Part shown: positions 27,241 to 34,510 of the stretch, one piece after another
How positions within the stretch are numbered: position 1 is the first letter of the stretch
Layout: each line of letters begins with the position of its first letter
Origin: JBBRDU01 sp038203615
GTDB taxonomy: Bacteria > Verrucomicrobiota > Verrucomicrobiia > Chthoniobacterales > UBA10450
Length of the DNA stretch: 64,000 nt
Direction of reading: 5' to 3'
NCBI GenBank assembly: GCA_038203615.1
Contig: JBBRDU010000005.1
Coordinates: forward strand, 1-64,000
The notes under the pieces: generated by a model
Seen by the model: only the letters and a program-made list of their open reading frames with translations
Told to the model about the DNA's origin: nothing
Databases searched by the model: none
Made by a program: the position numbers and the translations under genes

Positions 27241-28278
27241 ATGCCAGTTCGTTACGGTCGTTTTGAAATGCCCAAGACTCTCACCAAAGATGAGAGCTCA
27301 TCCACAGAAACCTACGCCAAGTTCGTGGCCGAACCCTTTGAAGCCGGTTATGGTCACACCGTAGGGAACTCCCTCCGCCGCGTTCTCCTCTCCTCCCTGG
27401 AAGGCGCCGCTATCACCGCCGTCAAGGTGACCGGAGCCCAACACGAGTTCGCCACCCTCCCGGGCGTGGTCGAGGACGTGACCGATATCGTGCTCAACCT
27501 GAAGAAGGTGAAATTCAAAGCCGAAGATCACGAGGCGCGCAAACTCGCCCTCAGCGTGAACAAGGAAGGCGAAGTCACGGCCGGGGACATTCAGGTCACC
27601 CAGGGCTACGAAGTGCTCAATCCCAAGCAGATCATCTGCACGCTCGACAAGAAGCATAAGTTCGACGCCGAACTGGAAGTGCGCGTCGGCCGTGGTTTTG
27701 CCACGGGCGAAGAAAACAAGCGCGCCGATCAACCGATCGGGCTCATTCCGATTGATTCCATTTTCTCACCGGTCACCCGCGTCAAATACGCCGTGGAAAA
27801 CACGCGCGTCGGCCAACGGACCGACTACGATAAACTCATCCTCGAAGTCTGGACGGACGGACGCCTCACGCCGGATGATGCCCTCCTGCAAGGCTCAGCC
27901 ATTCTGCGCCATCACCTCGATGTCTTCGTCAACTTCAATGAAGACGTGATCGAGTTCGACGAAACGCCAGCCGGCGTGAGCGAAGAGAACATGAAGCTGA
28001 AGAAGCTGCTCAATATGAGCGTGAACGAGATTGAATTGAGCGTGCGTGCAGCCAACTGCCTGAACAACGCCAACATCACCACGGTCGGGCAGCTCGCCCA
28101 GAAGACCGAAGCGGAGATGCTCAAGTATCGCAACTTCGGCAAGAAATCGCTCAATGAGATCAAGGACAAGCTGCAACAGCTCGGCCTCGGTCTGGGCATG
28201 AAATTCGATGCGGGCCTCGTGGATATGCCAGCCGGACTCGATGCAGCCGGCGCCAATGGCGCTACGGTTGAGCCCTAA
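27241..28278 (+). CDS. rpoA: DNA-directed RNA polymerase subunit alpha
   Basis: 345 residues. The N-terminal domain contains FEAGYGHTVGNSLRRVLLSS, which forms the dimer interface, and GEENKRADQPIGLIPIDSIF; the C-terminal domain has LNMSVNEIELSVRAANCLNN and YRNFGKKSLNEIKDKLQQLGL, the UP-element and activator-binding helices. Length is slightly above average owing to the final 20 residues. It is followed by rplQ, as usual, but preceded by TPM/LemA genes rather than rpsM-rpsK-rpsD. Confidence 0.97.
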   Translation: MPVRYGRFEMPKTLTKDESSSTETYAKFVAEPFEAGYGHTVGNSLRRVLLSSLEGAAITAVKVTGAQHEFATLPGVVEDVTDIVLNLKKVKFKAEDHEARKLALSVNKEGEVTAGDIQVTQGYEVLNPKQIICTLDKKHKFDAELEVRVGRGFATGEENKRADQPIGLIPIDSIFSPVTRVKYAVENTRVGQRTDYDKLILEVWTDGRLTPDDALLQGSAILRHHLDVFVNFNEDVIEFDETPAGVSEENMKLKKLLNMSVNEIELSVRAANCLNNANITTVGQLAQKTEAEMLKYRNFGKKSLNEIKDKLQQLGLGLGMKFDAGLVDMPAGLDAAGANGATVEP

Positions 28279-28311
28279 CCACCGCCACCAGCCACCTATC
28301 CTTTCGTCGCC

Positions 28312-28818
28312 ATGAGGCACCAAAATAAAACGATCAAACTCGGTCGCACGGCCGAGCACCGGAAAGCGATGCTGGCCAACCAGGTCTGCAGCTTAATCGA
28401 ACACGAGCGCATCAAAACCACCCTGGCCAAGGCCAAGGCGGTGCGCCCGCTCGCCGAAAAAATGGTGACCCTCGGCAAAAACGGTTCGCTCCACGCGCGC
28501 CGCACTGCCCTCGCCGTTTTGCGGCACAAGAACGCAGTCAAAAAACTGTTCGATAACATCGCGCCCCGCTCGACTGAGCGAAAAGGCGGATACACTCGGA
28601 TCATCCGGCTCGGTCAACGCAAGAGCGACTCCGCCTCCATCGCTTTCATCGAATGGGTGGACGCCGCCCCTGTGACGGAAGAGAAGCCGGTCGAAGAAAA
28701 ACCGGCCAAGCCGCAGAAAGAAACGCCGCCGGTCGCCGAGACCGCCAAGCCCGAACCGGCGCCGGCGGAAGAAGCGAAGCCTAAGCGCCGCTTATTCGGC
28801 CGAAAAACAGCAAAATAA
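28312..28818 (+). CDS. rplQ: 50S ribosomal protein L17 with C-terminal extension
   Basis: 168 residues. The first 118 are standard L17 (MRHQNKTIKLGRTAEHRKAM, RPLAEKMVTLGKNGSLHARR, STERKGGYTRIIRLGQRKSD). The remaining 50 form a Pro/Glu/Lys/Ala-rich tail ending KRRLFGRKTAK. Such basic, disordered extensions occur in several phyla. 33 bp behind rpoA, same transcript. Confidence 0.96.
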   Translation: MRHQNKTIKLGRTAEHRKAMLANQVCSLIEHERIKTTLAKAKAVRPLAEKMVTLGKNGSLHARRTALAVLRHKNAVKKLFDNIAPRSTERKGGYTRIIRLGQRKSDSASIAFIEWVDAAPVTEEKPVEEKPAKPQKETPPVAETAKPEPAPAEEAKPKRRLFGRKTAK

Positions 28819-28852
28819 TTTCGCGTCGAGCATTCCACTTTTGCAACCGCTG

Positions 28853-29305
28853 CTAGCGGATCGCCACAGGCCGCCAGTTTAGCTCGCCTTTGGCCAATTC
28901 CAGCCAGGCCACACTGGCGGCGGCTCCCCGGTTCGGCCGGGTCACGCAGCCCGGGTTTAAAAACAAAACGCCGCTCTGTCGCTCGTGGCGCGGTACGTGA
29001 GTGTGCCCGTGCAATACCACATCGATGTTTTCGGGCGGTCGTTCCGGCGGAATGTGCTGCAGCCGAAACTTCAGACCGGCCCGCTCCAGGTCGACCACCA
29101 GCGGCCATTCATAAACAGTGTCGCAATTCCCGCGCACGACTGTGACGCGCGGACCCAGGCCGCGCAGCTCGTCCAGAATTCCTTCCGCGCAGACATCGCC
29201 CAGGTGCCAGATCTCATCCGCTTTCCCGGCCATGGCACTCACGTTCTCCGGCAGCCGGTTGTGGGTGTCAGCCAAAACAAAGATATGATGGGTTGCTTTC
29301 GGCAT
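28853..29305 (-). CDS. YfcE/MJ0936-type metallophosphoesterase
   Basis: 150 residues from the ATG at 29305 (MPKATHHIFVLADTHNRLP); the longer frame upstream has no conserved residues. The five metal motifs are ADTHN, HLGDV, GNCD, HGHTHVP and NPGC. This is the small calcineurin-like fold found in phosphodiesterases of the YfcE group. Substrate in the cell is unknown. It converges with rplQ and is divergent from the RNA helicase, whose start is 115 bp away. Confidence 0.9.
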   Translation of the reverse strand: MPKATHHIFVLADTHNRLPENVSAMAGKADEIWHLGDVCAEGILDELRGLGPRVTVVRGNCDTVYEWPLVVDLERAGLKFRLQHIPPERPPENIDVVLHGHTHVPRHERQSGVLFLNPGCVTRPNRGAAASVAWLELAKGELNWRPVAIR

Positions 29306-29419
29306 TCGGTCTGCGCGCCATGATGGACCTACCGATGCAGGGCCGTCACGGCCATAAACGAAACGGAGAAAGAAGGCGACCAAGGTGACAGAGGGCCGTG
29401 ACTGCGTAGGTTCCACCTC

Positions 29420-30637
29420 GTGTCATTCAACGATTTCGGCTTGTCTCCGGAGGTAGTCCGCGGCACCCAGGCCATGGGCTTCACCGAGCCGACCCCCATT
29501 CAGCTGCGTGCCTTCCCCATTATTATCTCCGGCAAAGACCTGATCGGAACGGCGCAGACGGGCACGGGTAAAACGGCGGCCTTCGCCCTGCCCATTCTCA
29601 CTCTTCTCGCCGAGCATGGCGCCTTTCGCTGCCTCATCCTGGAGCCCACCCGGGAACTGGCGGCGCAGGTCGAGACAGCCTTTCGCGATTACGGCCGCTT
29701 CACGGATCTCCGCGTGACGGTCATCCATGGCGGTGTCGGTTACGGGAAGCAAAAGGACGATCTTACCCGCGGGGTCGATATTGTCGCGGCCACGCCGGGC
29801 CGCCTGCTCGATCACCTGGAGCAGGGGACGCTCAATTTCCGCGAGGTCACCATTCTCGTGCTCGATGAAGTCGATCGCATGCTCGACATGGGATTTTTGC
29901 CCGACGTGCGGCGCATCGTGGACCAAATCTCCACGGATCGCCAGACGCTGCTCTTTTCCGCCACGCTTCCTCCGGAGATCGAACGCCTGGCTGCCTGGGT
30001 TTTGCGTGAACCGGAAATCGTGGAGATCGGGGTGCGCCGTTCTCCTGCTGATACCGTCACGCATGCGGTTTATCCCGTGGCCGCCGAACAGAAATTCGAT
30101 TTGCTCATCGCCTTGCTCGAGCGGACCAATTTTGACAGTGCCCTGATTTTCTCGCGCACCAAGCACGGGGCCGACAAAATCGCGCACCGGTTGAAGGAAG
30201 GAAAACACTCGGTGGCCGTGCTTCATTCGAACCGGACGCAACGGGAACGCATCGAAGCGCTCGAAGGTTTCAAGAGTGGCAAATACGAGGTGATGGTGGC
30301 CACTGACATCGCAGCGCGCGGACTCGATATCGCGGGAGTCAGCCACGTCATTAATTACGACGTCCCCGAACATCCGGAAGATTATGTCCATCGCATCGGC
30401 CGGACCGGCCGGGCTCAGAATGTGGGGGACGCTTTCACCCTCATGAATGGTGAAGAGGTTTCCTCTCTCCACGCCATCGAGCATTTCATCGGACAGAAAA
30501 TTCCCCGGTTGAAGCTCGATAATTTTCCTTATCTCTACACCGTCCTGTTCGAGCCGGAGTCCTCCTCCGGAGGCCGACGCGCCATCGGGGGCGGCCGCTC
30601 GCACCGCGGCTATTCCTTCGGTCGTCGCCGGCGCTGA
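29420..30637 (+). CDS. DEAD-box RNA helicase (RhlE-like) with DEVD motif II
   Basis: 405 residues beginning with GTG. The Q motif (FGLSPEVVRGTQAMGFTEPTPIQ), Walker A AQTGTGKT, PTRELA, TPGRLLDHL, motif II DEVD instead of DEAD, SAT (FSATLP) and motif VI HRIGRTGRA are present. The tail is Gly/Arg/Ser-rich (GGRRAIGGGRSHRGYSFGRR), like RNA-binding tails of RhlE and CshA. Likely unwinds structured RNA in ribosome assembly or decay, possibly with the PNPase of the same genome. Confidence 0.93.
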   Translation: MSFNDFGLSPEVVRGTQAMGFTEPTPIQLRAFPIIISGKDLIGTAQTGTGKTAAFALPILTLLAEHGAFRCLILEPTRELAAQVETAFRDYGRFTDLRVTVIHGGVGYGKQKDDLTRGVDIVAATPGRLLDHLEQGTLNFREVTILVLDEVDRMLDMGFLPDVRRIVDQISTDRQTLLFSATLPPEIERLAAWVLREPEIVEIGVRRSPADTVTHAVYPVAAEQKFDLLIALLERTNFDSALIFSRTKHGADKIAHRLKEGKHSVAVLHSNRTQRERIEALEGFKSGKYEVMVATDIAARGLDIAGVSHVINYDVPEHPEDYVHRIGRTGRAQNVGDAFTLMNGEEVSSLHAIEHFIGQKIPRLKLDNFPYLYTVLFEPESSSGGRRAIGGGRSHRGYSFGRRRR

Positions 30638-30670
30638 TTCGACACGCCGTCGCTGTCTTCTCTTCTGTCG

Positions 30671-30708
30671 GGGAAGCTGTCAGCTTCCCACAGGAAGGCA
30701 GCGCCTTC
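30671..30708 (+). repeat. paired palindromes, REPIN-like copy A
   Basis: GGGAAGCTG-T-CAGCTTCCC (30671-30689) followed after 4 bp by GAAGGC-AGC-GCCTTC (30694-30708). The reverse complement of this pair recurs at 36606-36645, so the whole doublet is a mobile or copied unit. Confidence 0.8.
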
Positions 30709-30714
30709 TTTACT

Positions 30715-30739
30715 GTAGTCACGGCGCTCTGTCGCCGTG
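30715..30739 (+). repeat. GTAG-headed palindrome, REP-like
   Basis: GTAG at 30715-30718, then CACGGCG-CTCTGT-CGCCGTG. The loop CGCTCTGTCG is identical to that of the palindrome at 52004-52031, while the stems differ with complementary changes on both sides. Confidence 0.75.
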
Positions 30740-30749
30740 TGGTCCAAAA

Positions 30750-31226
30750 TTACGCCTGCAGGAAAACGCGGCGCGCGGCGTCCAGCCGTTGTGTCTCAAC
30801 GCGCTCCAACTGCTCGATGGCTCGCTCTTCCAGTTTTCCCAGGTCCGCTCCCTTGAGCAAAGGCGAACTGCCTAACGAAGCGTTGAGGGCACGCCAGAGA
30901 AGCTGCTTCCCGGTAATACCGAGGACCAGCACTTCCAGCGCCTGCACGAGGCCAAGTTCTCCCGCTTGTTCGCCCGCGCTTTTCGTCTTCATCCGAGCGA
31001 TCTTTTCCGCGATCCAGGCGGTGGCCTTGCGCAAGGCGCTCTCCTTGCCAAAGCGCCGCAGTAATTTTCGCAGCACATCCAGGTCAGCCAACACGTCGCG
31101 GCGAAGATCCTGAAAAAATTCCTCGAACGGTTTTCCCTTATGGACGTCGATCAAATGGTCCAGCAGTTCGACGGCCGCGACCGCGCCGGCGACATGATCG
31201 TTTAAATAAGTGGCGAGTTGTTTCAT
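30750..31226 (-). CDS. conserved hypothetical helical protein, ferritin-like fold possible
   Basis: 158 residues, all helical: KQLATYLNDHVAGAVAAVEL and LLDHLIDVHKGKPFEEFFQD, then KATAWIAEKIARMKTKSAGE and LEVLVLGITGKQLLWRAL. This looks like a four-helix bundle of the type seen in ferritin-like conserved hypotheticals with an N-terminal helix containing His and Glu. It begins 13 bp downstream of the S9 peptidase stop and is therefore in the same transcript. Confidence 0.65.
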   Translation of the reverse strand: MKQLATYLNDHVAGAVAAVELLDHLIDVHKGKPFEEFFQDLRRDVLADLDVLRKLLRRFGKESALRKATAWIAEKIARMKTKSAGEQAGELGLVQALEVLVLGITGKQLLWRALNASLGSSPLLKGADLGKLEERAIEQLERVETQRLDAARRVFLQA

Positions 31227-31239
31227 TTTCGTCTCCTGC

Positions 31240-33351
31240 TTACTTCGCGGCGGTCCACTGATCGACCCACGTGTTCACTGTCTGGTACCATAGCCGGCTG
31301 TTCTGCGGCTTCAGGACCCAGTGCCCTTCGTCCGGGAAGTAAAGCATTCTCGAGGGCACCTTCAGCCGCTGCAAGGTCGTGAACAGATCGAAACCCTGGG
31401 AGACATCGAGCCGATAATCCAGCTGGCCATGTACGACCAGGGTCGGCGTCTTGAAGTTTTTGGCGTACTCGTGCGGCGACCATTTGCGATACAGTTCGCG
31501 GTTGTTCCAGGGCGGGCCTTTGAATTCCCAATCATTGAACCAGAGTTCTTCCGTCGCGCCGTAGGCCGATTCCGCGTTGAACACCCCGTCATGTGACACC
31601 ACGCATTTGAATCTGTTGGTGTGGCCGAGGATCCAGTTCACCATGTATCCGCCGTAGCTCGCGCCCAAAGCCGCCTCGCGATTCTTGTCGATAAATGGAA
31701 AGGTCTTCTCCATGTAATCCAATCCCTTCATCAGATCGATGTAAGGTTTGCCCCCCCAGTCGCCATTCACGCCATCGGTAAATTTCTGCCCGTAACCGGT
31801 GGACCCATGTGGATTGATCATAATAACGACATATCCGTTGCTCGCGAAGAGCTGAGCGTTCCAGCGGTAGGTCCACGAATCGCCCCACGCGCCCTGCGGC
31901 CCGCCGTGGATGAGAAACTTCAGCGGATACTTGCGCGTCTGATCGAAGTTTGGGGGCTTGATCAGAAAGCCCTGCACGTCGGCGTTCTCCGCGCCCTTCA
32001 ACGTGAACGGCTCGAGCGGCTGCATCGCCAGTTGCGAAAGCAACGCTTCATTCATGTAGGTCACCGCGACAGGCTCAACCCGGTTGGCGCTATTCTGAAC
32101 TCCGGCGACATCCATGCGGGCAATCTCCGTGGGGGCCGTGATCGACATGCGGCTGAAGAACAATTGACTCTTCGCTCCAAAGGTGAGGTCGTCCGCATGG
32201 GTTCGCGCCACTTCCGTTGGCTGATTCGCTTCCAACGGCATGCACCAGACGGGGGCTTCGCCATGATCTTCCGCTACGAAGAAGAGGGCGCTCGAGTCCG
32301 GGGCCCAGGCAAAACTGGAAACAGAGCGATCAAATGCCCGTGTCAATTCCCGTAACTGTCCGGAAGGCCGGTGATACACCATCAAAGCCGATCGGTCGGC
32401 TTCATAGCCGCCCCGGGCCCTCGACAACCACGCCAGATTCGTTCCGTCGCGCGAGTAGAGCGGGGTCGAATCGCTTCCCAGGCTGGTCGAAACCTTCTTC
32501 GGCGTTCCACCCGCCATCGGCATAATGAAAATCTCGTTGTTCGTGCTGATCGCCTCGACTTCGTCGATGTTACTCGTGTAGGCGACTTCCTGGCCGTCGG
32601 GAGAAATGGCATACATATCCTGGCCACCTAGGTTAAACGGCGGCACATCGTGATCGCCCGGCGTCAGATCGCGCGCAGGCCTTCCGTTCGATTGAGCCGC
32701 GTCGGAATCCGCGCTCACCACGAAAAGATGGCTGCGCTTGAACTCGGTAAACGCGTTCCAATGCCGGTAAAGCAGGCGCGTGAAAACTTTCGCTTTCACC
32801 TTGCTCTTGGCCAACACGGTATCGCGCTCCTGGTTGCAAATGTCGTCTTTGCAATCGGGATAAACGGCCGAGACGAACACGATGTTCTTGCCATCAGGTG
32901 ACCAGATGGCGCCATCAGCCCCGGTCGAAATGTTGGTGACCTGATGCGGCGAGCCGCTCAAAGCGCCGTTGATGGAATCGAACGCGCGCATCCAAACCTG
33001 GGTCGGGTCGGTCGCTTTGGAAGTGAAGACGATGCGCTTGCCATCGGGGGAAAAGCGAGGACGCTCTTCCTCGTTGGCCGACTGATTCAATCGTCGCGCC
33101 GTGCCCCCTTCGGCCGGGACGATCCAAAGGTGCGATTTCTTGGTGTTCGCCTCGAGATCGACATCCTGCACGGTGAACACGACCCATTTCCCATCCGGCG
33201 AAGGCACCGGCTCAGCCACCCGTTTGAGCGCCATCATGTCTTCAAAAGTGAATGGCCGCCTGGTGCGGTTTCCCGCGTCTGCCGGAGCAGCGCTTTGCGC
33301 GAGGCAGGCGGCGGAGCCGAGCAGGGTAAGCGCAAGAATTTTGAGATTCAT
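31240..33351 (-). CDS. secreted S9 family peptidase (DPP/acylaminoacyl-peptidase-like)
   Basis: 703 residues with signal peptide MNLKILALTLLGSAACLAQS. Residues about 35-430 form a beta-propeller with repeated SPDGK motifs (WSPDGKNIVFVS, FSPDGKRIVFTS). The catalytic alpha/beta-hydrolase domain has Ser565 in GASYGGYMVNW, Asp in GQLDYRLD and His in DEGHWVLKP. It releases dipeptides or N-acyl residues from peptides, here in the periplasm or outside. Two further S9 enzymes lie at 38228 and 40358. The gene at 30750 follows. Confidence 0.92.
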   Translation of the reverse strand: MNLKILALTLLGSAACLAQSAAPADAGNRTRRPFTFEDMMALKRVAEPVPSPDGKWVVFTVQDVDLEANTKKSHLWIVPAEGGTARRLNQSANEEERPRFSPDGKRIVFTSKATDPTQVWMRAFDSINGALSGSPHQVTNISTGADGAIWSPDGKNIVFVSAVYPDCKDDICNQERDTVLAKSKVKAKVFTRLLYRHWNAFTEFKRSHLFVVSADSDAAQSNGRPARDLTPGDHDVPPFNLGGQDMYAISPDGQEVAYTSNIDEVEAISTNNEIFIMPMAGGTPKKVSTSLGSDSTPLYSRDGTNLAWLSRARGGYEADRSALMVYHRPSGQLRELTRAFDRSVSSFAWAPDSSALFFVAEDHGEAPVWCMPLEANQPTEVARTHADDLTFGAKSQLFFSRMSITAPTEIARMDVAGVQNSANRVEPVAVTYMNEALLSQLAMQPLEPFTLKGAENADVQGFLIKPPNFDQTRKYPLKFLIHGGPQGAWGDSWTYRWNAQLFASNGYVVIMINPHGSTGYGQKFTDGVNGDWGGKPYIDLMKGLDYMEKTFPFIDKNREAALGASYGGYMVNWILGHTNRFKCVVSHDGVFNAESAYGATEELWFNDWEFKGPPWNNRELYRKWSPHEYAKNFKTPTLVVHGQLDYRLDVSQGFDLFTTLQRLKVPSRMLYFPDEGHWVLKPQNSRLWYQTVNTWVDQWTAAK

Positions 33352-33407
33352 AGTTATCAGATATCAGATGCCGAAAGGCAGAACGCAATCATCCTTCAGT
33401 GAAGAAC

Positions 33408-33480
33408 CTCGCGCAAAGGGCACAACGGACACGGAGGAGGAGACTAGAGCTTAGACAGGATTAGCCCGATTTCTTCAGAC
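33408..33480 (+). repeat. dispersed CAAAGG-CACAACGGACACGGAG repeat, copy 1
   Basis: Starts CTCGCGCAAAGGGCACAACG and continues with GACACGGAGGAGGAGACTAG and GACAGGATTAGCCCGATTT. It aligns over about 70 bp with 34329-34400. Confidence 0.75.
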
Positions 33481-33543
33481 CCGGGCTAATCAGAAGTCAG
33501 AATCATGCTCGTCATCGTTCTCCCTGTTCTGCCGAGAGCGAGG

Positions 33544-33568
33544 GTAGGGACGCCGCGCTGCGGCGTCC
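33544..33568 (+). repeat. GTAG-headed palindrome, REP-like
   Basis: GTAG, then GGACGCCGC-GCT-GCGGCGTCC with perfect 9-bp arms. Near-identical to 48633-48657. Confidence 0.8.
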
Positions 33569-33739
33569 ACTCCGCGCGCTAACCACTCGCGCTAGAATCC
33601 TGAGCGTTCGCTCGCACGGACCTCCTGACTTGAGCGCCTGCTTGCGAAGACTTTCGGAGTTGGATATTGGTCCTGATTTCCTGGTTTCCCTTTCCGGAAA
33701 CCGCTTTCTGATGAGGAGAAATTGAGCTAAACTGCCAAC

Positions 33740-33928
33740 ATGAGCACCGTGAAGGAGATCCAGGCGGCGATTCCAAGTTTGTCGCGCGAGGAAATCGAGC
33801 AAATCCGTGGATGGATCGATGATTATCTTGAGGATCGGCTGGAATTGACCGATGAGGTCAAAGCCAGGCTCGAACAATCCCGGCGTGAAATTGCGGCCGG
33901 GCAGTATAAAACGCGGCAGCCGACGTAG
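33740..33928 (+). CDS. antitoxin-like protein of a type II toxin-antitoxin pair
   Basis: 62 residues beginning MSTVKEIQAAIPSLSREEIE. The second half (LTDEVKARLEQSRREIAAGQ) is typical of small addiction-module antitoxins whose C-terminal helix wraps around a RelE/ParE-type toxin. A toxin-like gene begins 3 bp later. DNA binding by the N-terminal part would autoregulate the pair; not visible directly. Confidence 0.65.
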   Translation: MSTVKEIQAAIPSLSREEIEQIRGWIDDYLEDRLELTDEVKARLEQSRREIAAGQYKTRQPT

Positions 33929-33931
33929 TCT

Positions 33932-34195
33932 GTGGCCGCGGCGCTCCAAGTCTGGTCGCCCACCTTCTCCACGGCGTTCGACTCCCTTCCGGTACCTGTG
34001 CGTGAAGCGGTTCAAATCAAGGTGGATGAGATGGGCACGCGACTAACAACGTTCCCGCACAGGCGGCTGCAAGGTCGCTCCGAGTTTAAGTTGCGAGTTG
34101 GTGATTACCGCGTGCTTTATGAATTCGATGCGCTGGCGGGCCGCATTGATCTGCATTACGTCGGGCATCGGCGGGAGATTTATAAATCCAGATAA
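33932..34195 (+). CDS. RelE/ParE-like toxin
   Basis: 87 residues from GTG, 3 bp after the antitoxin stop. The C-terminal block RRLQGRSEFKLRVGDYRVLYEFD and IDLHYVGHRREIYK follows the RelE-fold pattern: basic residues for mRNA cleavage or gyrase binding, then YxVGHRxxxY. Family assignment is good; the target (ribosome or gyrase) cannot be told. Confidence 0.75.
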   Translation: MAAALQVWSPTFSTAFDSLPVPVREAVQIKVDEMGTRLTTFPHRRLQGRSEFKLRVGDYRVLYEFDALAGRIDLHYVGHRREIYKSR

Positions 34196-34228
34196 GACGT
34201 GAACGGGCCGAGGCGCCGGTCCGTTTCC

Positions 34229-34280
34229 AAATCCTGCAAAATCTCGTTAATCCTGCCTGGTTTTCCTAGTTTCCTGTCCG
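34229..34280 (+). repeat. direct repeat TTAATCCTG...TTTCCTGTCCG, copy 1
   Basis: AATCCTGCAAAATCTCGTTA followed by ATCCTGCCTGG and TTTCCTGTCCG. Matches 34407-34460 with a few substitutions and one small indel. Confidence 0.65.
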
Positions 34281-34328
34281 TCAACGGACGGACTCGCCGT
34301 GGCGAGATTCGACTTTCGGAGAAGAGGT

Positions 34329-34400
34329 CTCGCACAAAGGACACAAGGACACGGAGAAGGAGAGTAGAGCTAGACAGGATTAAACCGATTTTTTAAGACC
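34329..34400 (+). repeat. dispersed CAAAGG-CACAAGGACACGGAG repeat, copy 2
   Basis: CTCGCACAAAGGACACAAGG, then ACACGGAGAAGGAGAGTAGA and GACAGGATTAAACCGATTT. Same element as 33408-33480. Confidence 0.75.
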
Positions 34401-34406
34401 CTTTCT

Positions 34407-34460
34407 AAATCCATTAAAATCCCGCTAATCCTGTCTGATTTCCTGTCTTCCTGTCCGCCG
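34407..34460 (+). repeat. direct repeat TTAATCCTG...TTTCCTGTCCG, copy 2
   Basis: AATCCATTAAAATCCCGCTA followed by ATCCTGTCTGATTTCCTGTC and TTCCTGTCCG. It ends 50 bp before the helicase start and overlaps no gene. Confidence 0.65.
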
Positions 34461-34510
34461 AAGATGCGCCTCGCAATTCCTGGAAATCACCGGAAACTAC
34501 GCGCGCTCCC

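Larger units (their letters stand above)
33352..33739 (+). other. repeat-rich intergenic region
   Basis: 388 bp between the divergently oriented S9 peptidase and the small toxin-antitoxin pair. It contains a dispersed CAAAGGGCACAACGGACACGG repeat (33408-33480), a REP-like palindrome (33544-33568) and a degenerate ATTTCCTGGTTTCC segment near 33675-33700 related to the TTCCTGTCxxCC repeats at 34229 and 34407. No protein-coding frame is convincing. Confidence 0.55.
34196..34510 (+). other. repeat-rich intergenic region before the UvrD-type helicase
   Basis: 315 bp. Holds two direct repeats of the AATCC...TTAATCCTGxCTGxTTTCC...TTTCCTGTCCG type (34229-34280 and 34407-34460), the second copy of the CAAAGG repeat (34329-34400), and short palindromes (GTCCGTCAACGGAC near 34276, CTCGCCGTGGCGAG near 34291). 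No gene is supported. Confidence 0.55.
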
